DNA of 64,000 nucleotides. Origin: Isoetes taiwanensis (taxonomy: Eukaryota > Streptophyta > Lycopodiopsida > Isoetales > Isoetaceae). Below the pieces are notes generated by a model. That model was not told where the DNA came from and made no database searches. It worked only from the letters and a program-made list of their open reading frames with translations. Of this stretch, positions 53,491-64,000 are shown piece after piece. The stretch spans positions 5,266,887-5,330,886 of the forward strand of contig JAJEKV010000066.1 in assembly GCA_021234155.1 (NCBI GenBank), in the 5' to 3' direction. The position numbers and the translations under genes are program-made. How positions within the stretch are numbered: the first letter of the stretch is position 1; the number at the start of each line of letters is the position of its first letter.

Positions 53491-56400
53491 ATGGATGTCT
53501 TTGCCTCCCAGAAGTCACCCAGATTAAATAAGAACATGAAAACAGTCGATTCTAGCAAGAAAACAGAAAAGAACAAGAGGAAGGTTCAAGCATTCGAAGA
53601 ATCAGGGCAAAAAAGAAGACGTATTTATGAAGAACCCATTGTTTGGAAGCAACGCATGTAAGATGTGTCAATGCAGATGAAATTTTTCCAGATTTACAAC
53701 AGATCATGGACGAGGAGTGGGGGCCTAAAGACATTCGGGGGTTCAAAGAATCTAGCGTGAAGCCAGAGTGGTCTGAAAACTTCTGCAAGCATTATGAAAT
53801 AGTTTTTGGTAAGCGGGAGGTCACCAACCGCCATGCTGAGTACTTTGCTCGTGCCTTTGCCCTTCTTAACAGGCAAAAAAAAGTAGATTGGAATACATTT
53901 AAAGTTTTGGCTAAACATTTGGCAAAGGGAGGAGCAAAAGAATCTGCTATCATAGAAGAAATTAGAACCTCTAAATCCACATCAAAGGTCCCTAAAATGC
54001 AGCAAGGATTTTACCGTAAGGAAGACCTTCAATTTGCAGAAACTCTGTTGCAGCAGTGCCATGGACAGAAGGTTGAAGAACTGAAAAATCAGCAGGCACA
54101 ACTACGTGAAAATATAAATAAGTTTTCAGGGAAGAAAGGATGCACATGAAGAGGACCTAGCACAGATTCAACAAGACATTGATAGTGTTCTTGATGATGC
54201 TAAGTAGAATAAGAGAGACATCAGGGATGTGCAGTAGGAGGTTCACCTTTTGATGAGGTATAGAACCATGAAGGAAGAAATGTTGAAGAGAATTCTAGAT
54301 CCGTTGGAGAAAGCCATTTGGAAAAAGGAGTTATGTGAAAAGAGGATTGCAGAACTTGAGGAGGCTTATAAAATTCAGTTTGAGTGCTGCAGACGGCTTG
54401 ATGATATGCATAAGTATATGATGCATTCTGCAGCGATTCTCCTTCAACCCAAAACAAGCTTAATGATCTCTCCAGCACAAGAAAAATTCAAATCTGTGCA
54501 TGGATGTGTTTTTTGTATTAATGGCTTTGCAAATAATGAACCTATTCTAGTTGCTCCATGCAAGCATTCATTTCATGTCATTTGTTTTCCATATTCTATT
54601 TCTGCTGGACTATCCTGTCCAAAAGCATGCACATGGGACAAAAACATTTCAAAGATCTTGGGTGTGTACACTGGAGGTAAGCAGTATTCATAATCTATGT
54701 TTAATTTGCTGCACCCAGGGTTACTGCAATGTAGAGTCTATTTACATGTACATTGCTGCACTTAAGGTTTTGCTATAGCATGTAAGAGTGTACTGGTTCA
54801 TTTATGCTTATAGTTCTATGTCGTACATATCATTCTTACACACATGTTTGTATATTTCACAATGTAGGGTCCTAGATGTAGAACATTAATACATAAAATT
54901 AGGAGTTGTATACTGAGTTTTGTAGCAGAACATTTAGATGTCTGTTATGTAATAGAATTGTCTGGTATGTACATATGCATATATTGGAGCACATTTTATG
55001 TACATTACATGTATATTCCATCTACGTAAATAGCTATTTACATGTATATGTACTCATAGTACTTCAATGTAGATCAATTCTAGTAAAATGTACTAATATT
55101 TTTCATCGGAACAGTTAGAGACTGATATCTGACTGTTATGTGCCGATTTATTTTTAGAGCTTCAAAGTGCCAAAAAAACAACTGAGCAGAAACTACACCA
55201 CAAATTAGGTGCGCTTGTTTTGAAATTGTTTTGCATTGTGTTAGAAGAAGCAATTTTGGATTCTTCGTTTGGTTTTCACAGTTTTGGAGGTTTAAAAAAA
55301 AATTGAAGTGCAAGAAGATGTAGCCGAGGGAAAGAAAGCAGTGATTAAATGAAAAAAACAAACTCATTATTCCTACCGTGGTACAGGTTGAGGAAGCTGG
55401 CACTTCAAGTGTGCATGTTGACATTCCAGATTATGACGAGGAACTCGGCAGATTGAGAGAGCAAGCAAATGCCACATCTGGAAAAGTAAAGGCAACAGCA
55501 GAAAATATGACCCCAAAAAAGAAGTCCACACCTAAGAAGGCATAGAAGAAGAAAAGAAAACCAGCAGAAACGGGTATGAAAGCATTTTATTTTAGGGTAC
55601 AACATTTGAGATGTCTATGACATCCATGTTTACAGGTCCTAATCAAGAAGAATCTTCCGAGCGTGAAGACATAAAGGAGGATACTCTTGACATGGCAACT
55701 CTTGCTTCTAATATAGTAAAGGATGTTGAAGTTATTGACAATGAGAAATCTGGAGAGGTTGAAGTTGAGGATTCAGGACCTAAGAAGAATCTGAAAAGTG
55801 AGGAAACTGAAGAAGAAGGGAAGGAAATGGATACTGGCTCCGAGAAAACAGTATCAGAACAGCATAGGAATGATCTCTACAGATAACTTGATCTATATAT
55901 CTTACTTTTTTATTCACATTTGGTATCTAAGTTAAAAACTATAAAATACTATAGATAATAGTAGATGAATTTGTGTAAATGTACTGGTCATTGAACCCAG
56001 ACTGCAGTTCTGAATACAAGTCATATGATGTTTTGCTTAACTGAATGATGAAGCTAAAGAAGGCAAGGATCTTTCCTGGATCTTTGCCTGAAATGAAGTA
56101 TTGCCTATTTGAACAAGATGTGCTGGACATGGATGTTGGAAAATTTGGCATGTGGATATGTATGCCAGGTACTGAACTTTGAACTTATTCATTTGTATCT
56201 GTAAGTCATCTTAGTAATTTCATCTTTTTTCAACTTGTTATAGGTATCTGCAGCTCTGTGTTTCTGCAGATAAGAAGGCCGACGTTTGGTTCTTTCCACG
56301 GGACAATTTCATGGAATTTGCAGCACACTGCAAGGCAAGCGTAAAAGATAAATCTATGGCAGCCTCCAAGTGTGGAAGAGAGGATAATTGGCTCAAGTGG

Positions 56401-57102
56401 AGATAGATTATAATTTCAATGCTATGTGTTGTTATTGAACATCACTTTTTGGCCATCTTCAACATGATCATTACAAAGAGTAAGAACACTATAAATATTC
56501 AGATCTTCAATTCTGCCGAGGATATTGATGTTGACATGGTTACACTTAAGAGGTATTTTGTATTTCACATCTCCTTTTATTAGAGTATATTGAGTAGATT
56601 GGATACCATGTTAGCAGCTTTTTTTCATTCATTTGCTATAGAGTTGATCTGGTCTTTTGCAGGCTCCACATTCTCACTATGGCACGCGGTTGCGTCGAAC
56701 GTTCCACTTTCTTGAAGCATGGATAAAACCCAGTTGTGAAGATTCATAAGTGTCCACAGTAGAAAGATGGGCAGTCATGTGGCCTCTATATTACAGCTTA
56801 TATGCAGAAGTTCGTAGACACAATCATGTGTAGTAAAACTACCAATGTGAGTATCTCATGCCTTTTGTCTTGCAAAAAAAATGGTTTCTAATATCTAAGT
56901 ATGGTTGTTACATTTGCAGATTACCCGAAACTGGTTCTTGCCAAAGTATGCAGAGGATCGTCGTGATGTTCTCATCCGAGCACTACTTCAGAAGTTAGAA
57001 CACATTCACATCGCACCCGAAACCATTAGACCTGATATGTATAAATACGTAGAAAATGTACTCAAACGCATTCCAGATGTACATACAAAACTCAATATAT
57101 AA
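53491..57102 (+). pseudogene. Decayed gene with coiled-coil, RING-like and Ulp1-like protease parts
   Basis: Plus-strand pieces in order. First, a basic N-terminus from ATG 53491, with KKTEKNKRKV and QKRRRIYEEP, nuclear-localisation-like. Next, 53643-54149, with DEEWGPKDIRGFK and a lysine/glutamine-rich helical region. Then, after a frameshift and two TAG codons, 54250-54693, a coiled coil plus a RING-like finger (GCVFC..CKHSFHVIC..LSCPKAC). An acidic piece follows at 55611-55886. Short exons at 56048-57102 include HHFLAIFN, NIQIFNSAED and DGQSCGLYI, which resemble the His, Asp/Asn and QxDxxSCG active-site region of C48 (Ulp1/SENP) cysteine proteases that release SUMO. In-frame stops and frameshifts mark it as a relic. 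A transposon origin is likely, because Ulp1 domains are often carried by plant DNA transposons. Grouping all pieces into one gene is inference. Confidence 0.5.
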
Positions 57103-57749
57103 CCAGGTCACACACAGTGTTACTGCGTTACAGATGTATGTATTCAATACTTTTCTTATGGAGGGAAGTACATTTAAATACTTTTATGTATTACTCTATG
57201 TTTCAACAGTATCTTGAGTTCAAGAAAGCTTAGAATGTACTATAATGTACTTGGGAACTCCAGATATCGAGACTATAAAAACACAGCCTGTCTTTCAACA
57301 TATTTTCTGCTTTCTGCCATATTGGATGTAATTGGAAGTACATCCAAGTACTGGGCAAGTACTTTTCCTGTTAAACATAACTCAGTCAATGCCTCTTAAG
57401 TGTAAAAATATGACTTTTGTAGTTGGATGTACTTCAATGTATATCAGATACATCCCTTGCATGGAATGCAAATAGGATTACTAAACTTATCCAGGGTACA
57501 CAGAAGCTAGCTTCTATCCAGCTTGTAACAAAGAGAATTAAAAGGCTTAAAACTGACCTGGGGCATGTCCAGAAACTGGATTGGAAGGGTCTTTTTCTTC
57601 CTGACATCCATGTACTTTGGAGAAGTTTTAGTGTGGGTTAACCAAAAATCATTTACCAAGTGTTTGGTTGATTCCGGAAGCATGTCTGCTCTGGATTGCG
57701 TTCCTGCCAGTGCCCACATGTTACACCTGATAATGACACGCGCTTTCTT

Positions 57750-58385
57750 CTAATTGCAGCTTTTGTAAGGTTTCTTGCTTGCACTTGAAGAATTCTGGAG
57801 GCTACTCCTGAGTTTTCCATCCTCACCAACAATCATTGATAACATGAAATGCTTAGGTGCTAATTTATCATTGCTCTTTGCTTGTTTCACTTCATGCAGA
57901 CCTTCCCAGATATTTTGCAGCATGATATCCTTCACAATGGCTTGCGCTGGATTTCCAATGGCAGGTTCAAAAAAGAAGTGCAGCCTTTCATCCCAAACAG
58001 TTTTAACTGCTAAAGCCCTCCTTTGCATAGGAAGTAAATCTTGAACCTGATCATATATAAATCGAACAATTTCATCAATCTTACGCTTCATTTTCTTTGT
58101 TACATTCCCGATATTGCAATTTTCTTGCGCCATTTCTGTTCCTTCATTGTTCATCATGATTCTTGCATGGTTTAAGGTCAGCTGGGGGAATTCTGAGAGG
58201 GAAATCCTGGAGCTGGGCGAAGTTTTAGCTAGAAAATGGGAAATTCTCCTAACGTACAGGCGTTTCTTGGAGTGGTTAGAGTGCTGGGAATGAAATTTGG
58301 TTCGTTTCTCAAACCTGTGAACTGAAGAAACAATTATATATGTTATTGTACTTCCACAGTTACCATATTTCTTTGGCACCTCCAC
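57750..58385 (-). CDS. Unknown 211-residue protein
   Basis: An uninterrupted minus-strand frame, one of the longest in this region. The N-terminal 75 residues are basic (Lys, Arg, His, Ser). After NNEGTEMAQENCNIGNVTKK comes a helical part with KIDEIVRFIYDQVQDLLPMQ and RALAVKTVWDERLHFFFEPA. It ends in a serine/lysine-rich tail. It has no signal peptide or membrane segment. I do not recognise it; its position opposite the end of the decayed RING/Ulp1-like gene suggests a second protein of the same mobile element. The start is uncertain; the Met pair at residues 77-78 could also serve. Confidence 0.4.
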   Translation of the reverse strand: MEVPKKYGNCGSTITYIIVSSVHRFEKRTKFHSQHSNHSKKRLYVRRISHFLAKTSPSSRISLSEFPQLTLNHARIMMNNEGTEMAQENCNIGNVTKKMKRKIDEIVRFIYDQVQDLLPMQRRALAVKTVWDERLHFFFEPAIGNPAQAIVKDIMLQNIWEGLHEVKQAKSNDKLAPKHFMLSMIVGEDGKLRSSLQNSSSASKKPYKSCN

Positions 58386-58389
58386 GTTT

Positions 58390-60830
58390 CTTTTCTTTTA
58401 ATCTCTGCAAAACAATTGTATCTCCGCGTTACGAATGCAATTTTTGTCAGGACTATTATGTTGCAACCACAATTACCGCTCTTCAAAAATATACATCATG
58501 CACCTTTGTTCAAGCCTATTGCGCTGCAGCACAATTGCTGATCTACCAAGAGGCATTCACAATTAGTGCACCATGTTCAGGCCTATTACGTTACAATCAT
58601 AATTACTAATCTACCATGGGTACACACAACAGAAGTATCCATTCTTTATTTCAAATAAAGAAATTCAACTTACAAACTTTACCCATAAACCTGTCCCATA
58701 GGAAACATTTTAAGAATCCAAATCCAAATTTTTGGATCAGTATACTTGACAGCTTGTACATAAAGTGCTCACCCCCCCCTCCCCCCAAATGCTTATCAGT
58801 AAGCAAACCTGCAAATAAGATCAAGTGTTAATATAAATGACTTCCAAAGTCAGATATCTATATAAATGACCTCCACGGCCAATCGACCTCTCAGATCACC
58901 ACGATCTGACTCCACAATCTCAAACAAGATGCTTTTGCAGTTCTCATATTCAGGCTTAAAGTTTAGAAGTTACATAGGCTGAGATGATCAAAACAGACTT
59001 CTAGAGATGGCAAGAGGTTATGGCAGATAGTTCGGCTATTATGACAAAGCAGTGCTCAATGTCGTGTAGCAGGTGTTACTTGTCTCTAAGACAAGCTTCC
59101 AGGACAACCCAGCAGTCACCCTTATTATTCTATAATCCCCAAAGGATCATAGAAGTTTCCCCATTAATCCGAACTCGTTCACAACAAGTCGGTCCATATA
59201 CTTCGAGCATTCTCCACGAAAGCACAAAGTTTTCGCTGCTACTGATGCTCCAGCTCCGCTCGCAGCAATAATCGCCAAATCCATCTCAGTTCCACTAACC
59301 GCTCTAATATTGAAATCATATGATTTCCCTTTATGCATAAAGGCTTTTACTCCATTAAGACAATCCTAATATATTCTTGTAAACCCCAAAATGATAATCT
59401 CCTCTTCATTCCAATGCCATGCTCCAGCAAAATAAAAGCTAATAGTAGTTCTTGCAGCACATACAAGAACAGTGACCTTTACGGCCCTCTGGAAAATTCC
59501 TAGCTCCATCATTTCTGACTTCTTTAATTCCTCTCACAGATTAGAGAGTCCAAATTCCACGGGTGATTCCATTGCCCATGGTTCTCAAAAGAATCGCAAA
59601 CATCTGCTCTGATACGACTTGATATCATTTATGTATATTTTGTTTGTTGTAACAGCACAAAAATATAGAACCCACAATAAAATAATAGAACACTGGAATA
59701 AAGAAACTTTATTCATGCACAATTGATATGGCAGCACCATTAACTACCCAACCGGATCCACGGGGTTACGGCAAAACACAAGTGCTATGACAAATACAAA
59801 GCTCTGGCATCTGGCTTATTGGCCGTCCAGGCTAATCTCACTACTCCAAGTAGCCACAGATCAGAAAGCAATTCCAAATCTGTAATGTCGCTGTAGCAGT
59901 AATTTGTGACTCCTTGTCACGTTTTTGGCTATTACTCCCTCATATGGATGAACTATGAGATGTACTACCCCAATTAAGAAACTAGTCTCCGAGACGGTTC
60001 CAATGAAGTAAAAGTCGCCTCAATGGAGCTCTGGTTGTGGAGATATCTCTAACTGAATTTTAGGTTCTATTTATTGATCTCTCCACAACTTTAGCCTTTT
60101 TTAGCAGGCATTTGCCTTTTATATCAAAATAGTTCAATCACTGCCATATAAGCGGCGAAGTTTGGCACAAAATAATACTAATGTTTGTACTCTAGATAAG
60201 TTAAAGTATTGACATTGCTGCGGGGGTTTCAACACACGCAATCACTATGTATTACAGAGTGTGTATCATGCTCTGGGGAAGTGATCTATAAAAGGAACAT
60301 GACCACTGAGAAAAAGTAGTGAAAGGTGATAAAAATAAAGCTAGACCCATGATCTAGAGGGGTGCTGCATGGCAGTCCCTAGTCAATTGGGCCAAGAGAG
60401 ATCCTTTCTCTGGGAAGTGAGATGAGTCAAGGCTTAGGCAATAAAGAGAAACAACGTTAACTATAGTTTAGATTAACTATGAATGTAGTATAGATTAAAT
60501 CATGGCAGGGCCGGAAGAGATTTGGTTGTGAAGGCATCTACTAAAGGAAAAAAAAATAAAAAATTAAGCTGTAGGTTTAAATTGTTGCTAAGTCAACATC
60601 ATTGCCATCATGTAGTACGTTTCGAGGGTGATAGTGGATTAGAATCCAACTTAGGTGTTTCTGCCTTGCTCAGAGGAGTTTCCTTAGATCGCTCATCAGC
60701 AACGTTCGATAATATGATCGGGGGAATCCATTTCTTGATGACAATAAATAACCATTAGGGTGAGTGCACCTTGCCATGCTGCATAAGTTCGGCGGATTTG
60801 TTGCTACCACATCATTGGTTTGGGAAAAAT
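58390..60830. other. Intergenic, possible LTR remnant
   Basis: No gene is seen. GCTCTGATACGACTTGATATC at about 59605 resembles, in reverse complement, a mutated initiator-tRNA-Met primer-binding site next to an LTR end, and the following 600 bases contain TTTATTCATGCACAATTG and other retroelement-like words. No second LTR was found, so this is only a suspicion. C-rich run at about 58770. Confidence 0.3.
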
Positions 60831-60992
60831 GATTACTAGACAGAAGTCTTGCTATAGAAAACAGAAATACTATTGATTAAGTATAATAAGAGACTAAATA
60901 TTCATTGAAAGGTGATTACTAGACAGAAGTCTTGCTATAGAAAACAGAAATACTATTGATTAAGTATAATAAGAGACTAAATATTCATTGAA
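60831..60992. repeat. Two tandem units of 83 bp beside the LINE insertion
   Basis: GATTACTAGACAGAAGTCTT starts at 60831 and again at 60914; the two units are identical over 79 bases. The second unit ends at TTCATTGAA, exactly where the LINE begins. Confidence 0.85.
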
Positions 60993-61858
60993 GTTCCTTC
61001 TCCTTCGTTGGGACCGACACTTCCTCCACACCCACAAGACGTGGCTCCCCAGCTCTGGGTGGTTCATGGCAGTGTTAAGGAGGAGCACCTGGTGCACTCG
61101 ATGTATGTGGTCCTACTTCATCCTGAGGTGTTGCCTCCATCGCCAAAGTGGCCTTTAGTTATCCCCGAGCCTCATCGTAAAGCAGTCTGGCGATGGGTAT
61201 GGGATAAATTGCTTCATCCTAAGCTATCCATTTTATGGTGGCAGATCACTTATAGATGCGTGCGGGTAAACACTGTTGTTCATCGATTTCGTCCAGAAGT
61301 CTCTGTGATCTGCCCTCTTTGCACGCAGAGGGATGAGACAATTGAGCACTGCTTTTTCTTGTGTCACCATGTTCGACCTGCTTGGCAGTGGCTTCTGTGT
61401 CTTTTCCATTGTGACTTGAATAGTCAGCAGGTCCTATTGTCAGTCTATCCTAGTTCTTGGGACAAGTTAGCAAAGAGGGCTTTCCACTTAGCATCTGCTT
61501 GGATCATCTGGTCCATCTGGAAGAGACGAAATCTCCTCATCTTCAAGGGACAGCTCTTTTCAGATACGCAAGTGCTTAGCGATGCCCGTAGTCGCATTGT
61601 GAAGGCGTACAAGTATTCTTCCTTAAAGGATGACATCAAAAGTGTCATTTGGGAGCAATATCTTCAGATTCACACCTATTCATAGCAAACAGTTGTGCTC
61701 ATGGTGATCTGTGTTCTCTGCTTTTCTATGTTATGTATGTGGCGGGTAGTGTTGCTCTAGTGGATATCTTTTCCAGTGGGTTTTGAGTCCCCCATGTACT
61801 CTTTGTATTCTTTTGAGTAATAAAAGTCCAAGTTCATAAAAAAAAAAAAAAAAAAAAA
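60993..61858 (+). mobile_element. 5'-truncated L1-type LINE with zf-RVT domain and poly(A)
   Basis: Contains an open frame (61008-61685) that matches the zinc-binding C-terminal domain of plant L1-type reverse transcriptases: WRWVWDKLLHPKLSILWWQI, then CPLCTQRDETIEHCFFLC (the C-x2-C..H..C zinc ligands), and W.IW...R..L.F. After the stop come AATAAAAG (polyadenylation signal, about 61819) and a 21-base A tract (61838-61858). The 8-base word TCATTGAA flanks it at 60985-60992 and 61859-61866, a target-site duplication. The reverse transcriptase and endonuclease parts are missing: it is dead on arrival but young, given the clean tail and open frame. Confidence 0.88.
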
Positions 61859-61883
61859 TCATTGAAAGGAAGCTTACCATGTT

Positions 61884-62110
61884 GGTAAAGGGTTTGGCTT
61901 AGTGGTAGGAGGTCAAGGGTTCAAGTCCCTAGAGTATACTTTTTTAACGAAGTGGGGTGCTCTAGGAAATACAGAGTGGGGTGCTCTAAGAAAAACAAAA
62001 TAGCAATTATATATTCAAGGGAGGTTGGCATAATGGTAAGGGTGTATGGTTTGAGTTGGAGGGCCATGGGTTCAAAGCGTGCAAAATTATTATTATTATT
62101 ATTTTTTTTT
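61884..62110 (+). mobile_element. tRNA-like Pol III promoter segments, SINE-like
   Basis: Two units carry box A and box B look-alikes: TGGCTTAGTGG followed by GGTTCAAGTCC (about 61895-61928), and TGGCATAATGG followed 30 bases later by GGGTTCAAAGC (about 62028-62080). The second runs into (ATT)n and T-rich sequence, like a SINE tail. The first has its boxes too close together for normal use. No known SINE family is assigned. Confidence 0.4.
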
Positions 62111-62119
62111 TCGGGAGCG

Positions 62120-62526
62120 TCGAGGATGTTTCGGACGTCCCAAATTGAATTTAAAAACTACAATATGTCGTCAGTGCCGATTTTGCTCCTCATCCAAATT
62201 GGTGATGCTGATGATCCGTCCAAGGGTTGCCCTAAGCTAACAAAGTGTCCCCGACGCAATGGAACAAAATCGTGTCAATCCAAGTTTCCTAGAGAAAGTT
62301 ATGGCCTCCGGAAAAAAGGGACTGCATTCTACCGAAATCTCAACATAACCTCACCTTAATATTTTAAAATTTTCTTCCTAACTAGCTCATTCCTCACATA
62401 CTTAGGCCAACAATCATTCTACCTATGGGTTTGGAGTAACTTTCCTACATTAGAAGTCCCCTACTATCTAAATGATCTAACGAGTTAGAATATGGCCAGT
62501 GCTATGATCTGATCTACCAAGATCAT
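62120..62526. other. Short unassigned stretch before the LTR
   Basis: A small frame (61952-62359) has no known motif. If the LTR that follows belongs to a complete minus-strand element, this would be its internal region, but no gag or pol coding is recognisable. Confidence 0.3.
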
Positions 62527-62538
62527 GCTCTGATACCA
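62527..62538 (-). other. Primer-binding site for initiator tRNA-Met
   Basis: TGGTATCAGAGC on the minus strand equals the complement of the 3' end of plant initiator tRNA-Met and sits one base from the LTR end (TCACA). This is the standard reverse-transcription start of Copia and many Gypsy elements and fixes the element's orientation as minus. Confidence 0.7.
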
Positions 62539-62539
62539 T

Positions 62540-64000
62540 TGTGACGTTCCTCGAACCTGTACGATGCTCCCATCATATAAATATGGGGAATTTCCCTCCC
62601 GTGGCGACTCCATCACCACATAAAGGCCATCCGTCTGACTCGAACCACTTATGTTAGGCAAGTGTCCAGGTGAAGGACACGGAGGTGTCATTCGTCCCAG
62701 GCCTTCTATGGGAATCCTATATAGCAAAAGCATACATACATGTTAGCACCTGGCAACAATACAAGTAAATAATATGCCACCACGAAAGGTGTCTCATCCA
62801 TCATTAATACAAGCAACGATATAATACCAACATAACATAGGAAATACACCATATATGAGGATTCTACCCTGGGCTCAGATCAAGGTGGTCAACAGACGGT
62901 TCGGGCCTTCGGATCACAACAGACGGAGACAATGGCGTTGGCTTGCATAGAACAATGGCTAGGGTAGTCCACTCCATCCGCCCCTCCTGTGCACACTTTG
63001 CAGATAGACTGAATCATGCTAGGACATGGCTATAGCCTTCCGGAGACGTAATCTCATGACTCCAGGTTACATCTCCCCGATCCGAAGAGGCAGGAAAGGA
63101 GGGATCCTTTCTAGAGCATGGTGTTTCCATGGGTGGCTAGAGGATCGTGGCCCTGCTGGCGACCACACATTCGTACCCGACTTGAACCCCCCAAAATCCA
63201 TAGGCCGCCCCGGCGCGCCCATCGAGCCTAGGATGTCCCTATAGGCATGTATCCTGCGACCCAGGAGGTGTCAAATCCATACCCGACCCATATGCAATGA
63301 CCGTGCTAGGCAAGGTCCCACCTCCATTTCAACACCATGATCCTTGTCTGGTGCTCAGCCACATCATACCTTTGACAGCTAGGAGGGTTCTTGTGCACAG
63401 GCCACATTTAATGGGATTTAAGGGGTTCTAACTAGGAGCACCTCTAGATCTAGATAGCTTTTAGGTCTCTACCCCCCTTAATCCAATACAACACAATTGG
63501 AACAAAAAGAGAAAACAGCAATCAGATACAAACATCCATCATCATCATAAGTAGATCATAGAGTAGAATCTAATCGTCCATCTACTCAAAGAAGGGTCAG
63601 AAGAATACAAGCTATGCTAAAACTAACTGGTATCATAGCTATATCTCTGGTTCTCCATCCTTTTGGCTAAAACCAAGGTGAGCAGCAGCTCCTCCTCCAT
63701 CAATTTCCCCCAAATCGATTTGGGGCAAATTGGGGTGGAAGTCCCAATTTGGGTGTCCCAAATTAGCGAGCTTGCCTTGCCCAATCGATTTGGGCCAGGT
63801 GGCAACTTTAGATTGGTTATTATTAACTAATTTAATATTTTAATCCCTTTTAATATTAGGTTAAGCCCTAAATTCGAATTAGGATTTAGGGTTAGGTTTC
63901 CACCTTAATAATTAATGATTAACATAGCTACCCTTACCTTATGAATAAGTAATGCATCATTAATTATTCATAGTGACATATCATGTATTTATACCCAAAA
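62540..64000 (-). mobile_element. LTR of a retrotransposon, running off the window
   Basis: Begins (plus strand) TGTGACGTTCC at 62540 next to the primer-binding site and stays non-coding to the window end, at least 1.46 kb. Landmarks are shared with the split LTR-like sequence at 9169-14865. It contains inverted repeats built on CAAATCGATTTGGG (about 63710-63795) and AGGGTTAGG-type words. The outer end lies beyond 64000. Confidence 0.55.

Noticed and set aside
59605-59626. Second LTR retrotransposon start
   Set aside because: The primer-binding-like word has a mismatch near its start and no LTR boundary or partner was found; mentioned only as a suspicion in the region note.

Overview
The window reads as nuclear DNA of a land plant with a large, repeat-rich genome. 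Genes are sparse and interrupted by introns, there is a eukaryotic tRNA-Val gene, and there are plant-specific families: two kinds of non-specific lipid transfer protein (nsLTP), a caffeic-acid-type O-methyltransferase (OMT) and a plant organelle-type PPR relic. Tyrosine-recombinase retroelement remains (DIRS/Ngaro type: reverse transcriptase, RNase H, recombinase), which are not typical of seed plants, together with the LINE families, make a seed-free vascular plant such as a fern my best guess. That is inference only.

Layout. 0-9.1 kb: decayed transposon-like coding pieces, mixed with a striking set of foldback hairpins built on the palindrome ATGGCGCCAT. 9.2-14.9 kb: an LTR-like sequence split by a roughly 4.2 kb element with inverted TTCGC/GCGAA-rich ends and a 315-codon ORF. 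14.9-36.5 kb: a large inverted segmental duplication (about 6 kb per arm). Each arm carries one OMT gene and one tRNA-Val gene in divergent order. The right OMT is intact; the left is a pseudogene with two microdeletions. Several retroelement insertions are present in one arm and visibly absent at the matching site in the other. 22.9-26.4 and 38.2-41.9 kb: a direct segmental duplication of about 3.5 kb carrying an nsLTP gene. The second copy continues into a convergent second nsLTP gene, of which the first copy keeps only the last exon.

42.9-46.6 kb: a palindrome cluster, a PPR pseudogene broken by a probable MITE, and a LINE 3' end. 47.0-53.1 kb: DIRS/Ngaro-type remains on both strands, with split direct repeats. 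53.2-58.4 kb: a decayed gene with coiled-coil, RING-like and Ulp1-like (C48) protease segments, then a 211-codon unknown ORF on the other strand. 60.8-64 kb: a 5'-truncated L1-type LINE with poly(A) and target-site duplication, tRNA-like Pol III promoter segments, and an LTR with an initiator-tRNA-Met primer-binding site running off the window end.

Genes most likely functional: the right OMT (32.8-34.2 kb), tRNA-Val (17.5 kb), and three nsLTP genes (25.5, 41.0 and 42.2 kb). The OMT and nsLTPs fit phenylpropanoid methylation and secreted lipid-carrier roles. Nothing indicates that they form one pathway; they share the neighbourhood through duplication.
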